DNA from: an uncultured Eubacteriales bacterium
Lineage (GTDB): Bacteria > Bacillota > Clostridia > Christensenellales > Aristaeellaceae
Length of the DNA: 64,000 bases
Assembly (NCBI GenBank): GCA_902793605.1
Contig: CADBEB010000016.1
Location: 1-64,000, forward strand
Direction: 5' to 3'
Part shown: piece after piece, positions 33,787 to 42,618 of the stretch
Numbering within the stretch: position 1 is the first letter of the stretch
Layout: each line of letters opens with the position of its first letter
Made by a program: the position numbers and the translations under genes
Notes under the pieces: generated by a model
The model's input: only the letters and a program-made list of their open reading frames with translations
Told to the model about the DNA's origin: nothing
The model's database searches: none

Positions 33787-35775
33787 CTAATCCTCCGGCC
33801 TTTTGTTCGTTTCTTCCAGCAGCTTCAGCGTTTCCCCGAAATACTCCTCCACCTCGGCATTCGTCAGCTTCATCGCCTTCTTCAGCATCTCCGGGATCTT
33901 TTTCGGCCGCACCCGCGCATAGTACTTGATCGCGTGGATATTCTTCTTCCAGTTTTCCATTTTCATGTTCTTCCAGCGTTCGATATGCCGCGGCAGGATC
34001 GGCTTCAGCACGTCGATCACCTTGTCGAAATGCGCCTCCACATTGTCCCAGCGGAACACCGTACCCAGCAGTTCGCTCACCCGCCGCAGGAATTTCGCCT
34101 TCATCTCCGGCACCTTGAACATCGCGTTCAGCGGTTCGTGCCGGAAACCCTGGATTTTTCCGTTCAGCGGCTTGATATAGTATTCGATCGGCGTCGGGTC
34201 AAGGTTCCGCCAGCAGGCTTCCACGTCAAAGAGCAGATAACGCCATTTCCCTCCCGGGATCCGGTAGATCCGGACGTTCGTGAAGTCGACATTGCCCAGG
34301 ATAATCTCAAATGCTGCATGGGTGAACATGCTGTCAATGTCCAGCCGTTCCTCCACCCAGGCAAAGTTATCCGGATCGTTCAGATCCTTCTTCCTGCAGA
34401 AGTCACACAGCTCCAGCCAGTCGGTATTGTCCCCGTTCTGCAGGAATTCATCAGTCCCGGTCCGGGCAAGGATATCGATTTTGTCGGTTTCCGTCTCATC
34501 CGTCACGCCTTCATACTGGGCAACAAAATACTTGTTGATCTTTTCCCGCAGATTGTAGTGGCCCCAGTACCGGCCGTTGATATACACCTGGATGACCTCA
34601 TAGTCCTGGTACAGGATCCCCTGCCCCTCTGCCAGCGAGCTGGCCACCACGTCCCGCAGGCGCGTGGCATAGGTGTCGCTGTTGGTCGAGCGCAGGAGAA
34701 CGCTCTTGTAACTGTCGTAATCCCGCGTCGGGAACGGGTTGAACGCAAACCGGTCCGGCCCCCAGGCTTTGCGGGCATACAGGGCAATGCTCTTCTGGCT
34801 GTTGATCCGCGCGCTGTGGCCGGAGCAGGTCATCGTGCCCGTCTGGCTCAGTTCCTGCTTCCCGTCTTTCGAGAAATACTCGATATGGACGGGGTATTCA
34901 TATCCCCTGGCATAGTTGGGGATCGACCCGCTTCCCTTCACCAGCATGCCAGTCTTCTTACTAAACAGGTATTTGTCATCCGAAATCAGGGAGACGATGG
35001 AAGTCTGCGGCGCGTCGTCAATGAAGTAGGTCGCGCCGGCTGTCGGCGAGGAAACCGTTCCGTCCCGGAACGCCTTGACCCGCAGGGGCGTGGTCTTCTT
35101 AATAACCAATCCCTCCGCCGGAAACTCTTTGCTCTTCTCCGTCGGTGTTTCCCCGTCCGTCGTATAGCGCAGCACCGCGCCTTCCTCTCCCCGGACTTCA
35201 ACCGTTACGCTGTCGTCATAGAAGCCGGCTGCCGTCAGGATCTCCGGCTCCGATGCCCGACGGACAAAGGCCTCCTTGTCATTCTTCTTTCCCCGCGTCG
35301 CGTTCTCAAAGAAACCGTACTCGTCCCCGCCTGCCGGCAGGCCGTAGCTGACGCAGCCATACTGTTCCGGCAGCTTCACCTTGCCGATCTCCTGCCCGTC
35401 CGCGTCCGTCAGCCGCAGGGTCTCTCCCTTGGCGGAGATCGCGAAATCCGCATAGAAGGTATCGCCTTTCCCGGGCTTGTCGTTCTCCTCCCCGGTACAC
35501 CAGATCGTCAGGTATTCCCCGGCTTTCAGTTTCGCTCCGTCCGGAAAGGTGAACTTATACAGGTCTTTCTTGCTGTCCGTGAAACCCCAGCCGGACAGGC
35601 TGACTGTCCCGCTCCCGTCGTTGTACAGTTCCACCCAGTCCCAGGCATTCCCGTCCGTATAATACCCGTTCGAAGCCATCACCTCGTTGATGATGACCTC
35701 CGCACCGGCAGCGGCCGCCAGGCACAGGAATGCCAGGCAGAACACCGCCGCGATCAGGAACCGTCTGTACTTCAT
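33787..35775 (-). CDS. Secreted LTD/CotH-kinase family protein
   Basis: 662 residues from ATG at 35775 (AAAGGTGTAAGG upstream; the longer frame lacks a ribosome site). A signal peptide is followed by a lamin-tail domain (about 25-130, INEVMASNG, DWVELYN), a chitobiase-like beta segment (about 190-260, RYTTDGETP) and a CotH-like region (about 290-600) with QKSIALYARK, YEVIQVYINGRYWGHYNLREK and LFDVEACWRN. CotH proteins are atypical secreted kinases that phosphorylate spore coat proteins in Bacillus; many gut Clostridia carry surface forms of unknown target. It is between an LtaS/MdoB-like gene and a HAD gene. Confidence 0.87.
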   Translation of the reverse strand: MKYRRFLIAAVFCLAFLCLAAAAGAEVIINEVMASNGYYTDGNAWDWVELYNDGSGTVSLSGWGFTDSKKDLYKFTFPDGAKLKAGEYLTIWCTGEENDKPGKGDTFYADFAISAKGETLRLTDADGQEIGKVKLPEQYGCVSYGLPAGGDEYGFFENATRGKKNDKEAFVRRASEPEILTAAGFYDDSVTVEVRGEEGAVLRYTTDGETPTEKSKEFPAEGLVIKKTTPLRVKAFRDGTVSSPTAGATYFIDDAPQTSIVSLISDDKYLFSKKTGMLVKGSGSIPNYARGYEYPVHIEYFSKDGKQELSQTGTMTCSGHSARINSQKSIALYARKAWGPDRFAFNPFPTRDYDSYKSVLLRSTNSDTYATRLRDVVASSLAEGQGILYQDYEVIQVYINGRYWGHYNLREKINKYFVAQYEGVTDETETDKIDILARTGTDEFLQNGDNTDWLELCDFCRKKDLNDPDNFAWVEERLDIDSMFTHAAFEIILGNVDFTNVRIYRIPGGKWRYLLFDVEACWRNLDPTPIEYYIKPLNGKIQGFRHEPLNAMFKVPEMKAKFLRRVSELLGTVFRWDNVEAHFDKVIDVLKPILPRHIERWKNMKMENWKKNIHAIKYYARVRPKKIPEMLKKAMKLTNAEVEEYFGETLKLLEETNKRPED

Positions 35776-35791
35776 CCTTACACCTTTCTCC

Positions 35792-37282
35792 CTATTTGGC
35801 AAAATGGTCGATAAAGTATTGCGAATACTTCTGTACTTCGTCATTCAGCTTCTCATAACCCATTTCCTCCGCCAGCGTCGGCGTGGCGGAGAACAGATCC
35901 GTTCCAAGGCCCAGACGGTCGCCCTCGATCCGGTAACCCATAGCGGACAGCATCGTCGGGAAAAGATCCATCATCACGGCGGTACGGTATGCCGTCCCGC
36001 CCTGCGGTGTTTTCCTTGCGTTCAGAAAGCTGTTGTAAACCCGCCGCTCCCTGAATTCCATCCCACCGGTCAGGATGGTGTCCATCCGGGGATGGTCGCC
36101 GGTGATGATCAGCACCGTATTTTCCCAGAACGCCTGCTCTTTGCACCAGTCCACAAATTCCCCGACCTGCCGGTCCGTGCAGGCGATGACGTTGGCTGTC
36201 CGGTCGGAAAACTCCGTTCCGCATTCCTCGCAGGTAAAGCCGCCCAGATGGTGGGCGTCCACCGTCAGCATCGTCAGGTTGAAGGGAGCGTCTCCTTTGG
36301 TAAGCTTTGTCAGTTCGTCTTTTGCCATGCGGAACAGCAACCGGTCCTCAAAGCCCCACCAGACATAGTAGTCTTTCGGGATCTCGCCCCGCCGCCTGGC
36401 CTCGAACAGATCGTGGATCTCATAATCCCCGTGCTGCCGGAAATACAAGGCCCGTCCGCCGTAATCCCCGTCGCTGCCGCAAAGGAAGACCTGCCGGTAT
36501 CCGTCCCGCTTCAGGATATCCCCCATTGAGGTAATTTCCGGCGCAAACGTTGTATACTTGTTCATGCTGTTCTGGTCCACAGGGAAGGCAAAGGGCAGGC
36601 CGCTGGTGCCCGCGAACAGCGCCGCCATGGTCCAGTTGGTGTTGTTGGTGGAAAAGATCCCGCCCAGTTTGTCCGTATCGGAGAAGGAAATGTTCTCCTT
36701 CGCCAGCGCCGTCAGCCGGGGCATATAGTTCTGCGGCTGGATCCCGCCGTCTTCCCGGGAGGCGTAGGTCGTCTCCATGCTCTCCAGCACAAGCCAGATC
36801 ACATTCGGTTTCTGTTCCGGAGCGGTGACCGCGACCGTGTCCGGCGCAGTATAGTGTTCTTCGTACAGCTTTGTCTGCGCGTTCACATTCCGGAGGTATT
36901 CCGCCACATGCAGGCGGATAAAACCGCTCACGCATACTGCCAGCAGCAATGCCAGCGAGAGCGCTGGCAGCCATTTCCCGGCCGTCCGCCGGATCCGCTC
37001 TGCCTTCTCCGGCAGGCGAAGCTGCTTCCCGATCCACTCGCTCCGCAGCAGAATATGCAACAGCAGGTACACCGCCGCTGAGATCAGCACGGACGGCAGC
37101 ACCGCGGGCAGGAAATCCGCCCAGAAACCGCCGCCCACACCCTTCATCGGGGTTGTCAGGGTAAACAGCAGACCGGCAAAACTGGTGTCAAACCGCTTCG
37201 TATACCAGCCGGTCAGAACAAAGAGAAGCGCCGCGAGCAAAAAACACAGGCCCGAGAGAAACCCGATCACCCGCTTCTTCAT
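35792..37282 (-). CDS. LtaS/MdoB-like membrane sulfatase-fold enzyme
   Basis: 496 residues. Three membrane helices (about 7-27, 60-82 and 104-122) precede an extracellular sulfatase-fold domain. PNVIWLVLESMET gives the first metal site, TNNTNWTMAALFAGTSGLP carries the likely catalytic Thr, and ITGDHPRMD completes the metal centre. The NWT context is closer to MdoB/OpgB phosphoglycerol transferase than to Staphylococcus LtaS. Such enzymes transfer glycerol phosphate from phosphatidylglycerol to polymers or glycans. First gene of an operon with the CotH-like and HAD genes. Confidence 0.88.
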   Translation of the reverse strand: MKKRVIGFLSGLCFLLAALLFVLTGWYTKRFDTSFAGLLFTLTTPMKGVGGGFWADFLPAVLPSVLISAAVYLLLHILLRSEWIGKQLRLPEKAERIRRTAGKWLPALSLALLLAVCVSGFIRLHVAEYLRNVNAQTKLYEEHYTAPDTVAVTAPEQKPNVIWLVLESMETTYASREDGGIQPQNYMPRLTALAKENISFSDTDKLGGIFSTNNTNWTMAALFAGTSGLPFAFPVDQNSMNKYTTFAPEITSMGDILKRDGYRQVFLCGSDGDYGGRALYFRQHGDYEIHDLFEARRRGEIPKDYYVWWGFEDRLLFRMAKDELTKLTKGDAPFNLTMLTVDAHHLGGFTCEECGTEFSDRTANVIACTDRQVGEFVDWCKEQAFWENTVLIITGDHPRMDTILTGGMEFRERRVYNSFLNARKTPQGGTAYRTAVMMDLFPTMLSAMGYRIEGDRLGLGTDLFSATPTLAEEMGYEKLNDEVQKYSQYFIDHFAK

Positions 37283-37331
37283 GCCGTGCTCCTTCCGCCC
37301 GCCGGGGCTTTCGTTCCTTCACACGGAAGGT

Positions 37332-37361
37332 ATTCTACCATAAAACCGTCCCTGACGGCAA
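37332..37361 (-). promoter_or_regulatory. Promoter of the LtaS-like operon
   Basis: Minus strand TTGCCG (37356-37361), 18-bp spacer, TAGAAT (37332-37337), about 50 bp before the ATG. Confidence 0.62.
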
Positions 37362-37365
37362 TGAA

Positions 37366-37400
37366 TGAAAAAGGCGGCGCCTTCTTCCGAAGGTGCCGCC
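37366..37400 (-). terminator. Terminator of the hydrogenase operon
   Basis: GGCGGC-ACCTTC/GAAGG-GCCGCC hairpin followed by TTTTTC on the minus strand, 14 bp after the hydA stop. Confidence 0.92.
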
Positions 37401-37413
37401 GGAAAAGCGGTTC

Positions 37414-39252
37414 TTACTTCTTGTACTTCGGCCGCTCCACATAGTGGGTATGCAGCAGCTCGTGCGCCAGATGGCCGTTGGGCTCACCCAGGTAGTCCTT
37501 GTACAGGTTCATGATGGAAGCGTTCTCGTGGCTCTTCCGCTCCGGTTTGCCCGCATCTTCCAGATACAGGGCCGCCGCGCGCAGCGCCTTGGGATCGCAT
37601 TCCATCCGCTTCTGGGCGGAAACGATGGGCTGTCCGCCGCCGGTCACGCAGCCGCCGGGGCAAGCCATGACCTCGATGAAGTGGTAGGTCTTCTCACCGC
37701 TGCGAATGCTGTCCAGCAGCTTCGCCGCGTTCGCGGTCCCGTGGGCAACCGCCACGTTCACATCTGTATCGTTGATCCGGATCGTCGCCTCTTTCACGCC
37801 CTTCAGGCCGCGAACATCATGGAAAGCCATGAACAGCTTGGTCTTGTTGACGATCTCCTTCACGGTACGGCGGGCCGCTTCCTTCACGGTGGTGAAGATG
37901 TCGTTGTCTTCGACCTCTTCCGGCTCGATCTTGCTCTCGGTCATAATTTCGTAAACGGTCCGCAGGGCCGCTTCCATCACGCCGCCGGTCGCACCGAAGA
38001 TGACAGCCGCGCCGGTGCTTTCGCCCAGCATGGGATCAAAGTCTTCGTCCGGCAGGTTCGCAAAGTCGATGCCGGCTTCCTTGATCATCCTGGCCAGTTC
38101 GCGGGTGGTGATGACTTCGTCCACGTCCTGCATGCCGTTATGGCTCAGTTCAGGCCGCTTCGCTTCGAACTTCTTGGCGGTACAGGGCATCACGGACACC
38201 ACGCGGATATCCTTGGGATCGATGCCGGCCTTCTCCGCCCAGTAGCTCTTGATCATCGCGCCTTCCATCTCGTGGGGAGACTTGCAGGTGGACAGATTCG
38301 GGATGAAGTCCGGATAGTAGGTTTCGCAGAACTTGATCCAGCCGGGAGAGCAGCTGGTGATCATCGGCAGAACGCCGCCGTTCTTCACGCGGTTGATGAA
38401 CTCGGTGCCCTCTTCCATGATCGTCAGGTCGGCACCCCAGTCGGTATCAAACACCTTTTCAAAGCCGAGACGGCGCAGGGCCGCAGCCAGCTTGCCGGTC
38501 ACGGAGGTGCCCATCGGGAGGCCGAACTCTTCGCCCAGGGCGACGCGCACCGCGGGAGCAGGCTGTACGACCACATGCTTGGTCTCATCGTTCAGCAGAT
38601 CCCAGACCGCCTTCGTGGAATCCTTCTCATACAGAGCGCCGGTCGGGCAGGCCGCGATACACTGACCGCAGTTGATGCAGGCCACGTCGTTCAGGGGCTG
38701 CTCCCAGGCGCTGCCGATCTTGGTCTTGAATCCGCGTCCCATGGGGCCGATCACGCCGACAGCCTGCGTGTTGACACAGGCGGCTACGCAGCGGCGGCAC
38801 AGGATACATTTGTTGTTGTTCCGGACGATGGAGGGGCTCAGGTCGTCGATGTCGTAGCTGTTCATCTTGCCCTTGTACTTGTCCACGTCGTCCACGCCCA
38901 GGTCCTGGCACATCTGCTGCAGTTCGCACTTCTGGTTGCGGACGCAGTCCAGGCACTTCTTGTCATGGTTGCTCAGCAGCAGCTCCAGGTTCACCCGGCG
39001 GGCTTCCCGGATCTTGGGGGTATTGGTCTTGACGTTCATGCCTTCCGTCACGGGCAGCACGCAGGCCGCGCCGAACGCGCGGGCGCCGGTGTCCACGATA
39101 CACATGCGGCAGGCGCCAATCTGGTTGATATCCTTCAGGTAGCACAGCGTGGGAATGTTGATCCCGGCTTTTTTCGCCGCTTCCAGAACCGTCGTGCCGG
39201 CCGGAACTTCAACACTGACGCCGTCAATCGTAAGCTTAACGAGATTCTCCAT
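37414..39252 (-). CDS. hydA: [FeFe] hydrogenase catalytic subunit, bifurcating type (HydA/HndD)
   Basis: 612 residues. N-terminal [2Fe-2S] domain (GACRMCIVDTG), a His/Cys cluster region (HDKKCLDCVRNQKC), two [4Fe-4S] clusters (CILCRRC, CINCGQCIAAC) and the H-cluster domain with TSCSPGW, MPCTAKKFE and EVMACPGGC. The C-terminal small-subunit region RKSHENASIMNLYKDYLG is fused. It produces or oxidises H2; with the NuoF- and NuoE-like subunits encoded upstream it would use NADH and reduced ferredoxin together (family knowledge). Last gene of the operon, 23 bp after the NuoF-like gene. Maturases HydEFG are not in the window. Confidence 0.96.
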   Translation of the reverse strand: MENLVKLTIDGVSVEVPAGTTVLEAAKKAGINIPTLCYLKDINQIGACRMCIVDTGARAFGAACVLPVTEGMNVKTNTPKIREARRVNLELLLSNHDKKCLDCVRNQKCELQQMCQDLGVDDVDKYKGKMNSYDIDDLSPSIVRNNNKCILCRRCVAACVNTQAVGVIGPMGRGFKTKIGSAWEQPLNDVACINCGQCIAACPTGALYEKDSTKAVWDLLNDETKHVVVQPAPAVRVALGEEFGLPMGTSVTGKLAAALRRLGFEKVFDTDWGADLTIMEEGTEFINRVKNGGVLPMITSCSPGWIKFCETYYPDFIPNLSTCKSPHEMEGAMIKSYWAEKAGIDPKDIRVVSVMPCTAKKFEAKRPELSHNGMQDVDEVITTRELARMIKEAGIDFANLPDEDFDPMLGESTGAAVIFGATGGVMEAALRTVYEIMTESKIEPEEVEDNDIFTTVKEAARRTVKEIVNKTKLFMAFHDVRGLKGVKEATIRINDTDVNVAVAHGTANAAKLLDSIRSGEKTYHFIEVMACPGGCVTGGGQPIVSAQKRMECDPKALRAAALYLEDAGKPERKSHENASIMNLYKDYLGEPNGHLAHELLHTHYVERPKYKK

Positions 39253-39275
39253 TTGTGTCGTTCCTCCTCGCGCGA

Positions 39276-41072
39276 TTATTCCTTGATGATAGCGCCGAAC
39301 TTACATGTCGCCATGCAGTTTCCGCACTTGATGCACTTCTGCTGATCGATCACGTGCTGTTCCTTCACGTTACCGCTGATCGCGTTCACCGGGCACTTGC
39401 GGGCGCAGGCAGTACAGCCGCGGCAGGCGTCGGTGATCCTGTAGTTCAGCAGGGCCTGGCAGTGATGCGCCGGGCAGCGCTTCTCCTTGATGTGCGCCTC
39501 ATACTCGTCACGGAAGTACTTGATCGTGGACAGCACGGGGTTCGGGGCCGTCTGGCCCAGGCCGCACAGGGCGCTGGATTTGATGTTCTCAGCCAGCGTT
39601 TCCAGCTTCTCGATATCGCCTTCTTCACCCTTGCCCTGGGTGATCCGCTCGAGTATCTCCAGCATGCGGCGGGTACCGACGCGGCAGGGGGTGCACTTGC
39701 CGCAGCTCTCGTCAACCGTGAAGTCGAGGAAGAAGCGGGCGATGTCCACCATACAGTTGTCTTCGTCCATGACGATCATACCGCCGGAACCCATCATGGC
39801 GCCGATCTTCGTCAGGGAGTCATAATCCACGGAGATGTCCAGCATGCTCGCGGGGATGCAGCCGCCGGAAGGACCGCCGGTCTGCACGGCCTTGAACTTC
39901 TTGCCGTTCGGGCAGCCGCCGCCGATGTCCTCAATGATCGTACGGAGCGGGATACCCATGGGCACTTCCACCAGGCCGGTGTTGTTGATCTTGCCGCCCA
40001 GGGCGAAGACCTTTGTACCGGTGGAAGTGGGAATACCGATGGACTTGAACCAGTCCGCACCCTTCAGGATGATCTGGGCGATGTTGCCCAGGGTCTCCAC
40101 GTTGTTGATGTTGGTGGGGCTCTCGAAGAGGCCCTTCACCGCCGGGAACGGGGGCTTCGGCCGGGGTTCGCCGCGCTTGCCTTCGATGGAGGCCATCAGG
40201 GCGGTTTCCTCGCCGCACACGAACGCGCCGGCGCCCAGGCGGATATGGATATCAAAGTTGAAGCCGGTGCCGAAGATGTTCTCACCCAGCAGGCCATACT
40301 CATGGGCCTGCTCGATGGCCTTCTCCAGGCGCTTCACGGCGATGGGGTATTCGGCACGGACGTAGATCCAGCCTTCGCTGGCGCCGATGGCATAGCCGCC
40401 GATCGCCATGGCTTCCAGGATCGCATGGGGATCGCCTTCCAGCAGGGAGCGGTCCATGAAAGCACCGGGATCGCCTTCGTCAGCGTTACAAACAAAGTAT
40501 TTGTTCTCCGCCTTGCTGGCGCGGGCAAACTGCCACTTCTTGCCGGTGGGGAATCCGGCGCCGCCGCGGCCGCGCAGGCCGGAATCCAGCACTTCCTGGA
40601 TGACCTGCTCAGGGGTCATCTCGGTCAGGGCCTTGGCCAGGGCCTGATAGCCGTCAAAGGCGATATATTCGTCAATATTCTCGGGATCGATCACACCGCA
40701 GTTCCGCAGCGCGACGCGCTTCTGCTGCTTGTAGAAGCCGATCTCGTTCAGGCTCTTCTGGACGCTGGACTCATGGGTCTTGTGATCCACGTAGACCAGG
40801 TGCTGGACCTTGCGGCCCTTCAGAAGGTGCTCGGAAACGATCTCGTCCACGTCTTCCACCTTGACGCGGCTGTAGAAGGTTCCTTCGGGATAAACAATGA
40901 CAACGGGACCCGCTTCGCAAAGACCGAAGCAGCCCGTGCGGACTACCTTGACTTCCTTGTCAAGGCCCTTTTCCTTCAGCTGCTCCTCGAAGCGTTCAAT
41001 CAGCTTCGCGGAACCGGAAGAAGAACAGCCGGTGCCGCCGCAGACCAGCACATGTGAACGATAAAGCTCCAT
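39276..41072 (-). CDS. hydB: Bifurcating hydrogenase FMN/NAD-binding subunit (HydB/HndC/NuoF-like)
   Basis: 598 residues. N-terminal thioredoxin-like [2Fe-2S] domain (CGGTGCSSSG, TGCFGLC), then the NuoF core with the glycine-rich FMN/NAD site GRGGAGFPTGKKW and the NEGDPGAF-like stretch ADEGDPGAFMD, a [4Fe-4S] site SCGKCTPCRVG, and two C-terminal ferredoxin clusters (CRGCTACARKC, CIKCGNC). This fused form is the HydB/HndC type that is the likely site of flavin- or FeS-based bifurcation. It sits between hndB-like and hydA genes. Confidence 0.96.
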   Translation of the reverse strand: MELYRSHVLVCGGTGCSSSGSAKLIERFEEQLKEKGLDKEVKVVRTGCFGLCEAGPVVIVYPEGTFYSRVKVEDVDEIVSEHLLKGRKVQHLVYVDHKTHESSVQKSLNEIGFYKQQKRVALRNCGVIDPENIDEYIAFDGYQALAKALTEMTPEQVIQEVLDSGLRGRGGAGFPTGKKWQFARASKAENKYFVCNADEGDPGAFMDRSLLEGDPHAILEAMAIGGYAIGASEGWIYVRAEYPIAVKRLEKAIEQAHEYGLLGENIFGTGFNFDIHIRLGAGAFVCGEETALMASIEGKRGEPRPKPPFPAVKGLFESPTNINNVETLGNIAQIILKGADWFKSIGIPTSTGTKVFALGGKINNTGLVEVPMGIPLRTIIEDIGGGCPNGKKFKAVQTGGPSGGCIPASMLDISVDYDSLTKIGAMMGSGGMIVMDEDNCMVDIARFFLDFTVDESCGKCTPCRVGTRRMLEILERITQGKGEEGDIEKLETLAENIKSSALCGLGQTAPNPVLSTIKYFRDEYEAHIKEKRCPAHHCQALLNYRITDACRGCTACARKCPVNAISGNVKEQHVIDQQKCIKCGNCMATCKFGAIIKE

Positions 41073-41099
41073 CTGGGTTTTCCTCCTCTTTGTCGTTAA

Positions 41100-41468
41100 T
41101 TAGTCTTTTGCGGCGCCGATGGTGTATTCTTCCACAGGCTGACCGTTAACAATGTGCTCTGCTACGATCCGCGGCACCATTTCAGGCTTCACGTGGATGT
41201 AGGTAACTTTTTCCTGGCCGGGCAGGATCACGTCCAGCATCGGCTCATAGCGGCACATGCCGATGCAGCCGGTCTGGCTGACGGTCACATGCTGCAGGTT
41301 GCGCTTCTGGATTTCTTCCATGAAGGCCAGCATAACGGGACGGGCGCCGGCGGCGATGCCGCAGGTGGCCATGCCGATGACCACACGGGCCGCGTTCTCG
41401 TCTTTCCGCATATTGATGTTTTCCAGCGTTTTCGCGCGGATGGCTTGCAGATCCGCCAAAGATTTCAT
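41100..41468 (-). CDS. Thioredoxin-like [2Fe-2S] protein (HndB-like)
   Basis: 122 residues from ATG at 41468, set by GGAGGTG 7 bp upstream; the longer frame upstream lies inside the preceding gene. Cys residues in ATCGIAAG and TGCIGMC mark a [2Fe-2S] site of the NuoE C-terminal type, without the NuoE N-terminal helical domain. In NADP-reducing Hnd hydrogenases the corresponding HndB is a small electron-transfer subunit. It overlaps the end of the HATPase gene by 4 bp. Confidence 0.88.
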   Translation of the reverse strand: MKSLADLQAIRAKTLENINMRKDENAARVVIGMATCGIAAGARPVMLAFMEEIQKRNLQHVTVSQTGCIGMCRYEPMLDVILPGQEKVTYIHVKPEMVPRIVAEHIVNGQPVEEYTIGAAKD

Positions 41469-42022
41469 ATCAGTACACCTCCAAAGATTGAATTGATTTC
41501 CTCGTCCAGTGCCTCCTTCAGCCACGCGGCTACGGAAGGCTCGTTAAAGGGGATATCGCTGCCCAGTGCCTGCCGCACCTCCCTCGTGTCGAAAGATCCC
41601 TCTCCCTTCGGGCTTTTGCCCTCAAAGAGGAAATCCGGGAACAGCGGGTTGGTCAGCATCAGGCTCAGCAGCGTGCCGGACAGATCCCCCAACGGGAGAC
41701 AGTCGATATTGCCGGTGTCCATGGAGCATGTCAGGGTCGTTCCTTTCCCTTCCTCGCTCTCCAGGCTGAACGTGCCTCCGGCCTTTTCGGCATTCTCCTT
41801 CATCATGGGAATCCCCAGCCCCACCTTCCGGGTTGTCCGGGTGGTGGCGAAGGGGCTGGTCACCCGCGCGAGCAACTCCGGGCTCATGCCCTTGCCGTTG
41901 TCGATGAGCTCCATCGTGAGCATCCGGTCTTCCCCCAGGGTCAGGCGGATGGTCACCAGGCTCGCTCCGGCGGTAATGCTGTTCTGCGCCAGGTCCAGCA
42001 GGTGGAGACTCAGGTCACGCAC
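41465..42022 (-). CDS. Stand-alone HATPase-type ATP-binding protein
   Basis: 185 residues. The Bergerat (HATPase_c) fold is complete: N box LLDLAQNSITAG, G1 box IDNGKGM and G2 box KVGLGIPM. There is no histidine-phosphoacceptor domain and no sensor. About 70 residues after the fold (from DTGNIDCL) form an unassigned C-terminal segment. Similar genes lie within hydrogenase operons of other Clostridia, where their role is untested as far as I know. It overlaps the NuoE-like gene before it by 8 bp and the HndB-like gene after it by 4 bp, so it is clearly part of the operon. A kinase or anti-sigma-type regulator is likely. Confidence 0.8.
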   Translation of the reverse strand: MRDLSLHLLDLAQNSITAGASLVTIRLTLGEDRMLTMELIDNGKGMSPELLARVTSPFATTRTTRKVGLGIPMMKENAEKAGGTFSLESEEGKGTTLTCSMDTGNIDCLPLGDLSGTLLSLMLTNPLFPDFLFEGKSPKGEGSFDTREVRQALGSDIPFNEPSVAAWLKEALDEEINSIFGGVLI

Positions 42023-42482
42023 GGAACTTGTCCAGGATGCCGGGTACCTGGTCGGGCGTCAGGCGGCCGAACACGTCTTCACCGATCATCATAACGGGGG
42101 CCAGGCCGCATGCACCAAGGCAGCGGGTGGCGTTCAGGGTGAACAGGCCGTCGTCCGTGGTGTCGCCGGGCTGGATCTTCAGCTCTTCGCAAAGTGTGTC
42201 GAGGATCTTCTGGCTGCCCTTGACATAGCAGGCGGTACCAAGGCAGACACCGATCACGTGCTTTCCCTTGGGCTTCAGGGAGAACTGGGAATAGAAGGTG
42301 GAAACACCATAGACCTCAGACAGGGTTGTCCCCAATCCGTCCGCGATCATTTCCTGAACATCCTGCGGCACATAGCCGAAAATGTTCATGGCTTCCTGCA
42401 GGCAGGGCATGACGGCTCCGCGCTCGCCCTTGTGCTTCTCGATCACTTCCTGCAGCTTTGCGTACTTTTCCTTGTCAGGCAT
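42015..42482 (-). CDS. hydC: Hydrogenase NuoE-like [2Fe-2S] subunit (HydC/HndA)
   Basis: 155 residues, the usual NuoE/HydC length. Helical N-terminal half, then the [2Fe-2S] ligands in VCLGTACYVKG (Cys-x4-Cys) and RCLGACGLAP (Cys-x3-Cys). It passes electrons between NADH and the rest of the complex. First gene of the hydrogenase operon, preceded by AAGGAGGTC and a promoter with an inverted repeat. Confidence 0.95.
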   Translation of the reverse strand: MPDKEKYAKLQEVIEKHKGERGAVMPCLQEAMNIFGYVPQDVQEMIADGLGTTLSEVYGVSTFYSQFSLKPKGKHVIGVCLGTACYVKGSQKILDTLCEELKIQPGDTTDDGLFTLNATRCLGACGLAPVMMIGEDVFGRLTPDQVPGILDKFRA

Positions 42483-42555
42483 ACAGTCCTTGACCTCCTT
42501 GGATTTAATTGTGGCGTATGTAAAGGCATATCATGCCCGTTACAACATATCCGAT

Positions 42556-42586
42556 CAATTGTATCATATCTGTATACGATTGAAAA
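42556..42586 (-). promoter_or_regulatory. Hydrogenase operon promoter with overlapping inverted repeat
   Basis: Minus strand TTTTCA (42581-42586), a 17-bp spacer and TACAAT (42558-42563). The spacer and -10 box are covered by the inverted repeat CAATCGTAT/ATACAATTG (42556-42582), placed where a repressor would act. It does not match the Rex consensus TTGTGA...TCACAA. Confidence 0.6.
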
Positions 42587-42618
42587 GACATTTTTCCGCC
42601 GAATTTCTGAACTTTTTC

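Noticed and set aside
37393..41057. Two plus-strand open frames of about 600 codons opposite the hydrogenase genes
   Set aside because: The minus strand encodes complete HydA and HydB with all FeS ligands; the opposite frames show no family features.
42556..42582. Rex-binding site at the hydrogenase promoter
   Set aside because: The inverted repeat does not contain TTGTGA/TCACAA half sites at the required spacing.
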